Part shown: positions 14,422 to 19,901 of the stretch, one piece after another
Position numbering within the stretch: the stretch's first letter is position 1
Layout of the letters: each line of letters opens with the position of its first letter
Assembly (NCBI GenBank): GCA_049680185.1
Contig: JBAUHI010000010.1
Coordinates: 1 to 19,901, forward strand
Length of the DNA: 19,901 bases
Source: CAMLHU01 sp049680185
GTDB lineage: Bacteria > Gemmatimonadota > Gemmatimonadetes > Gemmatimonadales > GWC2-71-9
Reading direction: 5' to 3'
The notes under the pieces: generated by a model
Seen by the model: the letters and a program-made list of their open reading frames with translations, nothing else
What the model was told of the DNA's origin: nothing
The model's database searches: none
Position numbers and translations under genes: made by a program

Positions 14422-16263
14422 TCAGAGCGGCGTGTCGGTGTTCTGCTGCTGCGTCGTCTGGGTCTGGAACAGCTTGGCCCGGTCGTCGATGATCTTGGCG
14501 TTGGCGCGCAGCGCCTGCAGGTAGGCCCGGGCCCGATCCTGTCGGGCGCGGGTCATCGCGGTCAGCATCAGCTGGGGCTCGTTCTTGACGAAGTCGGCGG
14601 AGTCGGCCGGCTGGCGCGCGGTGACATCGAAGAGGTAGATGCCGTCCGGCGTGTCGAGCAGCGGGCTCCGCTGGCCGACCTTGAGGGCAAAGGCGGTCCC
14701 GACCACCAATGGGTTGCCGATGTCGGGCTTGATCCGGGTGAAGGGACCCATGCTCTTGTGCGGCAGGTGATGGGCATCGGCGGCCTGGTCTAGGCTGCTC
14801 CCCTCGCTGATCCGCTTGAGCATGTCCTGGCCGATGGCCCGGCCGACCACGAGCTTTCGGGCGTCGCGCGCGAAGGCCTCGACCGCCAGCCGCACCTGGG
14901 CGAGCGGCGGCACGCCGGCGGCGTGGATGCTGTCGATGCGAAAGGCGAAGATCGCGTCGGTGGTCTCGATGAGTGGACTCACCGACCCCGGCTTGAGGGT
15001 CTGGAACGCCCAGGTGCTGGCATCCGGCACCACCAGGGTGCCGAGGAGCATCTGGGTCCCCTGCGCCACCGGTCCGACGCGTCCGACCCGGAGGCCCATG
15101 ATCTTCGCGGCGGTGTCGAGGGCGGGACCATCGAGCCGGTCGGCGGCCAGGCGCTCGAGCGAGTCGGCGCGCGCATCGAGCAGGTCGCGGTGCGGTCCGT
15201 CGAGCGTGATCGGGATCAGGATGTGCCGGGCGGTGACCTTGTCCTTGGTGCGCTTGCTGACCTGGATGATGTGGTACCCGAACTCGGTGAGCACCGGCTC
15301 GGACACGGCGCCGATCGGGAGCGAGAAGGCCGCGGCCTCGAACGGTTTGGTCATGGCCCCGCGGCCGAACTCGCCGAGATCGCCGCCCTTGACCGCCGAC
15401 CCGCTGTCTGCCGACTCCCGCTTGGCCACCTCGGCGAACGGGGCGCCCTTGATGATCTCGTCGCGCACGGCACGCGCGTGCGCCAATGCCGCCGCCGTGT
15501 CCGCCGCGTTGGGCGCCCGGCCGAGCGAGACGAAGCTCAGGTACGCCTCGGCGGGGCGCTTGAAGTCGTCGGGATGGTCGTGGTAGTACTGCTCGACGTC
15601 GGCCTGCGTCACCGCGGCCGCGGAATCGGGGACCACGTTCTGGGCGATGATGGCGGTCAGGTCGATGGTGACGGTCTCATGTGCATCCCGGTACTGCTGC
15701 CACAACTGCGACTCCGGCACGAAGACGTCGGTGACCACCTGCCGGAGCAGCTTGGCCTGCATGATCTGTTCGCGATACCGATCCTGGAGGATGTCGATGA
15801 CCGGCGCGGCACCCGGCGACCGCAGCCAGCGGTGATACTTGTCCATGTCGAACTGCCCGTTGGTCTGGAAATCGGGCTGCGACTGGATCTCCGTCGGGGG
15901 CGACTGCTCGATGGCGGCGGCGATCTCCGCCGGATGGACCACCAGGCCCCGCTTGGCATACGCGCTCTCGAGCACCGCCTGGTCCACGAACTGCTCCCAC
16001 ACCTGGTCGCGGATGCGCTGGATGTCGTCGATACCCAGCGTGCCCGTGGTCTGCTTCTGCTGCTGCTCGGTCGCGTTCTGGACCGCCTGCTCGTAGTTCC
16101 GGGCGTCGATCGTGATCCCGTCGACCTTGCCCGCCGAGGACGCGGCGGTGATCCCGCCGCCGCCGCCGGTGACCCCGCTCAGGTCGACGACCATCCAAAT
16201 GAGAAAGGCCAGCCCGGTGATCACGATCAGGGGCGCGGCATACTTTCGGAAGTAGTTCATCAT
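14422..16263 (-). CDS. PpiD-like periplasmic peptidyl-prolyl isomerase/chaperone
   Basis: I choose ATG at 16263 (protein MMNYFRKYAAP..., 613 aa, close to the ~620 of E. coli PpiD). A TTG at 16320 would add 19 residues of no signal character and start upstream of the predicted -10 box. ATG at 16260 is equally possible. Residues ~9-28 are one membrane anchor (AAPLIVITGLAFLIWMVVDL), followed by a glycine-rich stretch and a SurA_N/PpiD N-domain (~45-230). A parvulin-type PpiC domain follows (~238-338: YLSFVSLG, FAEVAKRESADSGSAVKGGDLGEFGRGAM, EPVLTEFGYHIIQV). The C-terminal part has a degenerate second parvulin-like segment (~343-550: ARHILIPI, PLLDTPDGIYLFDV). It would sit in the inner membrane facing the periplasm and assist folding of exported and outer-membrane proteins. 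It is monocistronic and convergent to tatA. The PpiD name is favoured over SurA by the uncleaved anchor and the length. Confidence 0.85.
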   Translation of the reverse strand: MMNYFRKYAAPLIVITGLAFLIWMVVDLSGVTGGGGGITAASSAGKVDGITIDARNYEQAVQNATEQQQKQTTGTLGIDDIQRIRDQVWEQFVDQAVLESAYAKRGLVVHPAEIAAAIEQSPPTEIQSQPDFQTNGQFDMDKYHRWLRSPGAAPVIDILQDRYREQIMQAKLLRQVVTDVFVPESQLWQQYRDAHETVTIDLTAIIAQNVVPDSAAAVTQADVEQYYHDHPDDFKRPAEAYLSFVSLGRAPNAADTAAALAHARAVRDEIIKGAPFAEVAKRESADSGSAVKGGDLGEFGRGAMTKPFEAAAFSLPIGAVSEPVLTEFGYHIIQVSKRTKDKVTARHILIPITLDGPHRDLLDARADSLERLAADRLDGPALDTAAKIMGLRVGRVGPVAQGTQMLLGTLVVPDASTWAFQTLKPGSVSPLIETTDAIFAFRIDSIHAAGVPPLAQVRLAVEAFARDARKLVVGRAIGQDMLKRISEGSSLDQAADAHHLPHKSMGPFTRIKPDIGNPLVVGTAFALKVGQRSPLLDTPDGIYLFDVTARQPADSADFVKNEPQLMLTAMTRARQDRARAYLQALRANAKIIDDRAKLFQTQTTQQQNTDTPL

Positions 16264-16304
16264 AGGCGGAGCACGGCCGGATAGAGGGTCCGAAAAGAGC
16301 CCCA

Positions 16305-16333
16305 AGTCTAAGCGCGACAAGGCCCAATCTCAA
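16305..16333 (-). promoter_or_regulatory. Sigma-70-like promoter for ppiD
   Basis: On the minus strand, TTGAGA (complement of 16328-16333) and TAGACT (complement of 16305-16310) are separated by 17 bp. Transcription would start near 16298, about 35 nt before the ATG at 16263. Match quality is 5/6 for the -35 box and 4/6 for the -10 box. It lies in a 158-bp divergent gap (16264-16421) whose other half holds the promoter of the opposite gene. Confidence 0.5.
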
Positions 16334-16354
16334 GCCGGAGGACCCCCGCGGGCG

Positions 16355-16383
16355 TTGACAGTCGTTCTGGCGCGCGCTACTCT
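16355..16383 (+). promoter_or_regulatory. Sigma-70-like promoter with perfect -35 for the TPR-aroQ-pepP operon
   Basis: TTGACA (16355-16360) is a perfect -35 box. It is followed after exactly 17 bp by TACTCT (16378-16383). Transcription would start near 16390, giving a leader of about 32 nt to the ATG at 16422. This also argues against a TTG start at 16383. It is the best housekeeping-type promoter match in the window. Confidence 0.65.
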
Positions 16384-16421
16384 TGCTTCAATCCCCACAA
16401 CAACTTAGAGCCCGGATCGGG

Positions 16422-18179
16422 ATGGCCTACACCAGCGAGATCGAGAAGCTCGAGCGCCGCGTCCAGGAGAATCCCCAGGGCCGGTTCTTCGCGTCCCTGG
16501 CCGATGCCTATCGCAAGGATGGGCAGGTCGCCCGGGCGCTCGAAGTGCTCAAGACCGGACTGATGATCCACCCCGACTACGTGTCGGCCCGGGTGGTGCT
16601 CGGGCGTTGTCTCCTGGACCAGGGGGATGACGCCGGGGCGGAGACTGCCTTCACCCGCGTCACCGAACTCGATGGCGAGAGCGTCATTGCCCTCAAGGCG
16701 CTCGCCGACATCACCGAACGGCGGGGCGAATTCTCGGCGGCGGCCAAGTGGGCCCACGCGCTCCTCACCATCGACCCGGGAAGTGACGAGGCGCGGGACC
16801 AACTGGCCCGGGTCCAGGCGCAGGCCGGCGCGCCAGCGGTCGAGCCCGAGCCCGCAGCCCCATCGGCCGAATTGCTGGGCCTGGCCGATCTCGCCGCAGA
16901 GACGCCGGCAGCGGGGGCCCCGGCGACTGAGCCCAGCGCCGCACCTGCCGCCATTGAGCTGCCGCCGCCGCACGCAGCGCCGGAACCGATGCCCGCTGCA
17001 GCTTCCGACGAGCGGCCATCGTGGCGGCGCGACTCGATCCATTTCGAGCCGGCGGCCGATACCGAGGCCCGGACCCTCGAGCTGATCTCGCCGGTGGTCC
17101 CCTCGGAGCCTCCGCTCCCGTCCCTGCGACTCTCCGGTGTGGAGACCACGGCGGTGGAGCCGTCGCGGGATGGGGCGGATCCGCGCCCCGAACCGCTCGC
17201 GGTCGAGGGGTTCGAGTCCGGCGGCATGCGGAGCTCCGGAGTCTCGACCCCCATCGCGGATCCACACCCGGACTCGCTCGCAGTCGAGGGATTCGAGACC
17301 GGTGGCCCGCGGAACTCCGGTAATCCGACGCCGGCCGAGGCCGTGGAGGGACTGGAAGCGACCCAGTTCGATTCGGGCGACGAGGTCGAGCGCGAGAACG
17401 AGATCGAGATCCGCTCCGGTGCCTCCAACGAGTTCCAGCAACCCGATGATGGGTCGGAGCTGACCGCGGGAGGATCGGCGTCGGAGTTCCAGGACGCGTC
17501 GGCCGCGGAAACGTTGACCGCGGGCGGGGGTCGGCTCTCGGGTGTCTCGCCGGTGTACGACAGCGCCTCGGAATCGGATGATGCGCCGCCCACCGGCATC
17601 CCGGAGCCGGAGCCGGTGGTGACCGAAGCGATGGCGGTGCTCTACGTGGGCCAGGGGCTCACCAGCGAGGCGCTGGCGGTGTATCGCGAGTTGCTCGAGC
17701 GTTCCCCCGGCGACATCCGCCTGACCGAGAAGGTGCGGGAACTCGAGGGATCGGGCACACCCGCCAGGGGATCGGGGTGGTTGGCGACGGAGACTGGCGG
17801 GACCGCGGTGGGGGCCTGGATCCAGTCGGTGCTCGCGGCCCGGCTGCCCCAGGTCGCATTGCCGGCATCCGATGCCCCTCCAGCGCCGATCGAGGAATAC
17901 GAGCCTCCCGCGGGCGTCCCGGTGAACGAGGCTGGGTTGGCCGGCTCGCCGACCCGGCCTGCACCGGAGGCGGTATCGCTCGGCGCGATCTTCGGCGACG
18001 AGCCGGCGGCCCAGCCGGCCGGAGGGTCCGCCGCCGGTTCCTTCGATGACTTTTTCGGCGGGAGCGAGGCGCCCGATGCCGATCAGGCGGCCACGTCCCC
18101 ACGGACCATCCGACGCACCCAGGCCGATGACGCCGACCTGGGCCAGTTCCAGGACTGGTTGAAGAACCTGAAGAAGTGA
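16422..18179 (+). CDS. TPR protein with long acidic disordered linker, function unknown
   Basis: This 585-aa protein starts at ATG 16422 (MAYTSEIEKLERRVQENP), with a weak GGATCGGG upstream. An in-frame TTG at 16383 would overlap the -10 box. Residues ~1-135 are TPR units (FFASLADAYRKDGQVARALEVLKTGL, ARVVLGRCLLDQGDDAGAETAF, ALKALADITERRGEFSAAAKW). Residues ~136-400 are a disordered Pro/Ala/Glu/Ser linker with imperfect internal repeats. Residues ~402-442 are one more TPR pair (MAVLYVGQGLTSEALAVYRELLERSPGD). The tail is again low-complexity, with SFDDFFGG and a final helix DLGQFQDWLKNLKK that looks like a binding peptide. No signal peptide or membrane segment is present, so it is probably a cytoplasmic scaffold. 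Its stop overlaps the aroQ start, so it is co-translated with shikimate and other housekeeping genes, which says little about its role. It resembles the 797-aa TPR protein in layout only. Confidence 0.85.
   Translation: MAYTSEIEKLERRVQENPQGRFFASLADAYRKDGQVARALEVLKTGLMIHPDYVSARVVLGRCLLDQGDDAGAETAFTRVTELDGESVIALKALADITERRGEFSAAAKWAHALLTIDPGSDEARDQLARVQAQAGAPAVEPEPAAPSAELLGLADLAAETPAAGAPATEPSAAPAAIELPPPHAAPEPMPAAASDERPSWRRDSIHFEPAADTEARTLELISPVVPSEPPLPSLRLSGVETTAVEPSRDGADPRPEPLAVEGFESGGMRSSGVSTPIADPHPDSLAVEGFETGGPRNSGNPTPAEAVEGLEATQFDSGDEVERENEIEIRSGASNEFQQPDDGSELTAGGSASEFQDASAAETLTAGGGRLSGVSPVYDSASESDDAPPTGIPEPEPVVTEAMAVLYVGQGLTSEALAVYRELLERSPGDIRLTEKVRELEGSGTPARGSGWLATETGGTAVGAWIQSVLAARLPQVALPASDAPPAPIEEYEPPAGVPVNEAGLAGSPTRPAPEAVSLGAIFGDEPAAQPAGGSAAGSFDDFFGGSEAPDADQAATSPRTIRRTQADDADLGQFQDWLKNLKK
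17196..17342 (+). repeat. Imperfect 27-codon tandem repeat inside the TPR-linker gene
   Basis: LAVEGFESGGMRSSGVSTP (from 17196) recurs as LAVEGFETGGPRNSGNPTP (from 17277), an offset of 81 bp. A shorter copy, EAVEGLEA, follows at about 17337. Both copies hold an R-x-SG-V/N motif. The DNA copies differ at many third positions, so the duplication is not recent. Confidence 0.7.
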
Positions 18180-18616
18180 TGCGCATCGCCGTCCTCAACG
18201 GACCCAACCTCGACCTGCTGGGCATCCGGGAGCCGGAGGTCTACGGTCGTGTCACCCTGGCCGAGATCGAAGCGTCCGTCCGTGCCGAGGCAGAGGGGCT
18301 GGAGGTCGAGATCGAGTGGTCGCAGTCGAATCATGAGGGGGCGTTCGTCGAGGCGATCCACGCCCTTCGTGGCCGGGTCGACGGAGTGGTGGTGAACGCC
18401 GCGGCCTGGACCCACACCAATCTTGCCGTGCGCGATGCGCTCCTGGGCGTCGGCTTGCCGTACGTCGAGGTGCACCTGTCGAACCTTTTCGCCCGGGAGC
18501 CGGAGCGCCGGGTGTCGGTGCTGGCCGACCGGGCGGTCGGGTTCATCTGCGGCCTGGGGCCCGCGGGATACACGCTGGCGGTGCGGGCGCTGGTCGGCCG
18601 ACTTCGTGGCGCCTGA
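18179..18616 (+). CDS. aroQ: Type II 3-dehydroquinate dehydratase
   Basis: This 145-aa protein (MRIAVLNGPNLDLLG...) matches the family's usual ~145-150 residues. ATG 18179 overlaps the previous stop by one base; GTG 18176, one codon earlier, is an equal alternative. Catalytic and binding residues are visible: R17 and Y22 in GIREPEVYG (Tyr is the catalytic base), N73 and H79 in VVNAAAWTHT, H99 in VEVHLSN (the acid), and R110. The enzyme removes water from 3-dehydroquinate to give 3-dehydroshikimate, step three of the shikimate pathway, in the cytoplasm as a dodecamer. W77 replaces the usual Tyr of NPAAYTHTS. The neighbours pepP and accB form the conserved aroQ-pepP-accB run of many bacteria. 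Its stop lies inside the start region of the next gene. Confidence 0.95.
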   Translation: MRIAVLNGPNLDLLGIREPEVYGRVTLAEIEASVRAEAEGLEVEIEWSQSNHEGAFVEAIHALRGRVDGVVVNAAAWTHTNLAVRDALLGVGLPYVEVHLSNLFAREPERRVSVLADRAVGFICGLGPAGYTLAVRALVGRLRGA

Positions 18617-19676
18617 CCTTCGGGGATCCCGCCAGCAAGCGCTGCTGCAGGCGCTGGAGGCCGAGGGGCTGACCGCGCTGGTGGTGCAGCATCCGCCCAA
18701 CATCCGGTACTTGTGCGGATTCACCGGCTCGGCGGGGCTCCTGGTGATCCGGCACGGCGGCGCGGTGCTGGTGACCGACTTCCGGTATGCGGAGCAGGCG
18801 CCCGACGAGGTCGGTGCGTCGGCGCAGGTGGACATCGAGCCGGTCAATCTCTGGGACCGGGTCCGCAAAGTGCTGGCGAGCGCCGATACGGTCGGGTTCG
18901 AGGCGCATGTCGCCACGGTGCGGGAGGCGGGTCGGATGGGGGAGGGGCGCCGGCTGACGCCGACGGAAGGGCTGGTGGAGCGGCTGCGGGTGCGAAAGTC
19001 GCCGGTGGAAGTGGAGGCGATCCGTGCCGCCGCGTCGTTGGCGCAGGACGCGCTGGCCGAAGTGCTGCCGGGGGTGCATCCGGGCGAGACCGAGTTGGCG
19101 GTCGCGGCACGGCTCGAGTCGGCGCTCCGGGTGCGGGGCAGCGAATGGCATCCCTTTCCGACCATCGTCGCATCGGGGCCACGGGCGGCACTGCCCCACG
19201 CGCGCAGTACCGGTCGGACCCTCGGTGCCGGGGAGCTGCTGCTGATCGATTTCGGCGCCCAGCTCGATGGCTATTGCTCCGACCTGACGCGTACCGTGGT
19301 GCTGGGGAAGGCCGATGGCCGCCAGCGCGAGGTGTACGCGGTGGTGGAGGCGGCGCAGCGCCGGGCGCTGGAGGGGGTGCGGGCGGGGATGACGGGGCGG
19401 GAGGCCGATGCGCTGGCCCGCGAGGTCATCGGCCAGCGGGGGTACGGGGAGGCGTTCGGGCACTCGCTGGGGCACGGGTTGGGGCTGGAAGTGCATGAAG
19501 CGCCGCGCCTGAGCCCCACCGCGGAGGGCGTGTTGCCGGTGGGTGCGGTGGTCACCATCGAGCCGGGCATCTATCTTCCCGGTTGGGGTGGGGTACGATT
19601 GGAAGACGACGTGTGGCTGGCGCCGGACGGTCCGCACTGCCTGTCGGACGGCCGGACGGCGCTCATCGAGGTGTAG
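18606..19676 (+). CDS. pepP: M24-family Xaa-Pro-type aminopeptidase
   Basis: I place the start at GTG 18606, which overlaps aroQ by 11 nt and gives 356 aa, the usual ~355 for prokaryotic M24B prolidase/aminopeptidase P. A longer open frame reaching back into aroQ has no family resemblance. Residues ~8-125 are the creatinase-like N-domain (TALVVQHPPNIRYLCGFTGSAG, VLVTDFRYAEQA). Residues ~130-356 are the pita-bread catalytic domain. Metal ligands are D215 and D226 (LLLIDFGAQLDGYCSDLTRT), H290 (GHSLGHGLGLEVHE), E319 (TIEPGIY) and E333 (GVRLEDDV), with supporting H198 and H297. The set is complete, so the enzyme should be active, releasing N-terminal residues before proline in the cytoplasm. Substrate choice (dipeptidase or aminopeptidase) cannot be read. 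An efp gene often sits between this and accB but is absent here. Confidence 0.92.
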   Translation: MAPDLRGSRQQALLQALEAEGLTALVVQHPPNIRYLCGFTGSAGLLVIRHGGAVLVTDFRYAEQAPDEVGASAQVDIEPVNLWDRVRKVLASADTVGFEAHVATVREAGRMGEGRRLTPTEGLVERLRVRKSPVEVEAIRAAASLAQDALAEVLPGVHPGETELAVAARLESALRVRGSEWHPFPTIVASGPRAALPHARSTGRTLGAGELLLIDFGAQLDGYCSDLTRTVVLGKADGRQREVYAVVEAAQRRALEGVRAGMTGREADALAREVIGQRGYGEAFGHSLGHGLGLEVHEAPRLSPTAEGVLPVGAVVTIEPGIYLPGWGGVRLEDDVWLAPDGPHCLSDGRTALIEV

Positions 19677-19697
19677 GGTACCCGGGCGAACGCCCTC

Positions 19698-19704
19698 AAG
19701 GAGG
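19698..19704 (+). promoter_or_regulatory. Strong ribosome-binding site setting the TTG start of accB
   Basis: AAGGAGG is the strongest Shine-Dalgarno in the window. It lies 4 nt before TTG 19709, which begins the frame matching the BCCP N-terminus. No ATG or GTG is available in frame at that distance. Confidence 0.8.
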
Positions 19705-19708
19705 GGCC

Positions 19709-19901
19709 TTGGATATTTCCGAGATCGAGCGGTTGACGCGCCTGCTGCGCGAGACGCCCGAAGTCGGGTCGATCGAGGTCCGCGGCTGGTTCGGCCGCGG
19801 GGTGGTCATCACGCGCAACGGTTCCGGCGGCATGATGATGCCGGCGCCGATGATGATGCAGGCGCCGATGGCGCCGGGCCACGCGCCGCACCCCCCTGCG
19901 G
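19709..19901 (+). CDS. accB: Biotin carboxyl carrier protein of acetyl-CoA carboxylase, 3' truncated
   Basis: The frame runs off the right edge after 64 codons. From TTG 19709 it reads MDISEIERLTRLLRETPEVG, then SIEVRGWFGRGVVITR, matching the N-terminal helix and strand of AccB (compare MDIRKIKKLIELVEES in E. coli). A Met/Pro/Ala-rich linker follows (GGMMMPAPMMMQAPMAPG), as expected before the biotinyl domain. The biotinylated lysine (AMKM motif) would lie beyond the window. AccB carries the carboxybiotin between AccC and AccAD in the first step of fatty acid synthesis. It lies 32 nt after pepP and probably belongs to the same operon, with accC expected next. The identity rests on the N-terminal match and context. 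Confidence 0.85.
   Translation, partial: MDISEIERLTRLLRETPEVGSIEVRGWFGRGVVITRNGSGGMMMPAPMMMQAPMAPGHAPHPPA

Noticed and set aside
14923..16284. 453-codon plus-strand frame inside ppiD
   Set aside because: It is antisense to a gene with clear membrane anchor and parvulin motifs; its composition is that of a shadow frame.
18423..18605. Longer pepP frame reaching back into aroQ
   Set aside because: The extra 61 residues are Arg/Ser/Cys-rich read-through of aroQ in another frame and do not match the M24 N-domain.
1..19901. tRNA, rRNA, CRISPR arrays, insertion sequences, prophage or toxin-antitoxin genes
   Set aside because: I saw no cloverleaf-like sequence, spaced repeat array, transposase or integrase motif, or terminal inverted repeats; the gaps are short and accounted for.

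Overview
The window is GC-rich chromosomal DNA from a Gram-negative (diderm) bacterium. Third codon positions are strongly GC-biased and genes are tightly packed, often with 1-4 nt start/stop overlaps. The gene content (Tol-Pal, LptD-like barrel, PpiD-like chaperone, TatA/TatC, long-chain polyprenyl synthase, a DUF4321-like small membrane protein, large TPR proteins with disordered linkers) and its order are what I would expect of a Gemmatimonadota genome. That assignment is inference from gene order and style, not from a marker gene.

Region 1 (1-7373, + strand) is an envelope-biogenesis operon: exbD/tolR (5' truncated), a TolA/TonB-type protein, tolB, pal, cpoB/ybgF, then one very long reading frame of 1190 codons. 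The first ~240 codons of that frame encode a complete TatC. The rest encodes an LptD-type LPS-assembly outer-membrane protein, and the two are joined through a sequence that looks like a signal peptide. This uninterrupted TatC-signal peptide-LptD fusion is the most striking object in the window. Four of the five upstream junctions are 4-nt start/stop overlaps or short ribosome-binding gaps, so the set is probably co-transcribed and translationally coupled.

Region 2 (7374-10408) holds two stand-alone + strand genes: a lipoprotein with two fibronectin-III-like segments and one EF-hand-type loop, preceded by a good sigma-54-type -24/-12 element, and hutH (histidine ammonia-lyase). Between them lies a long hairpin built from repeated TTTCTCG heptamers.

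Region 3 (10332-14377, + strand) starts with a sigma-70-like promoter carrying an 11-bp-period direct repeat. It contains a 797-aa TPR protein, a long-chain polyprenyl diphosphate synthase, a DUF4321-like small membrane protein and tatA, and ends in a GC-rich hairpin terminator. Convergent to it is a PpiD-like periplasmic peptidyl-prolyl isomerase/chaperone (- strand, 14422-16263).

Region 4 (16264-19901) begins with a divergent intergenic region holding two back-to-back sigma-70-like promoters, one for ppiD and one (perfect TTGACA) for a 585-aa TPR/linker protein. That gene is coupled to aroQ, an M24 Xaa-Pro-type peptidase (pepP-like) and the start of accB, which runs off the window.

Taken together, much of the window serves the envelope: Tol-Pal for outer-membrane constriction, Tat export (TatC and TatA in separate operons), LptD for LPS insertion, PpiD for folding of exported proteins, and polyprenyl synthase for quinone or carrier lipids. 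I saw no tRNA, rRNA, CRISPR array, insertion sequence or prophage gene.
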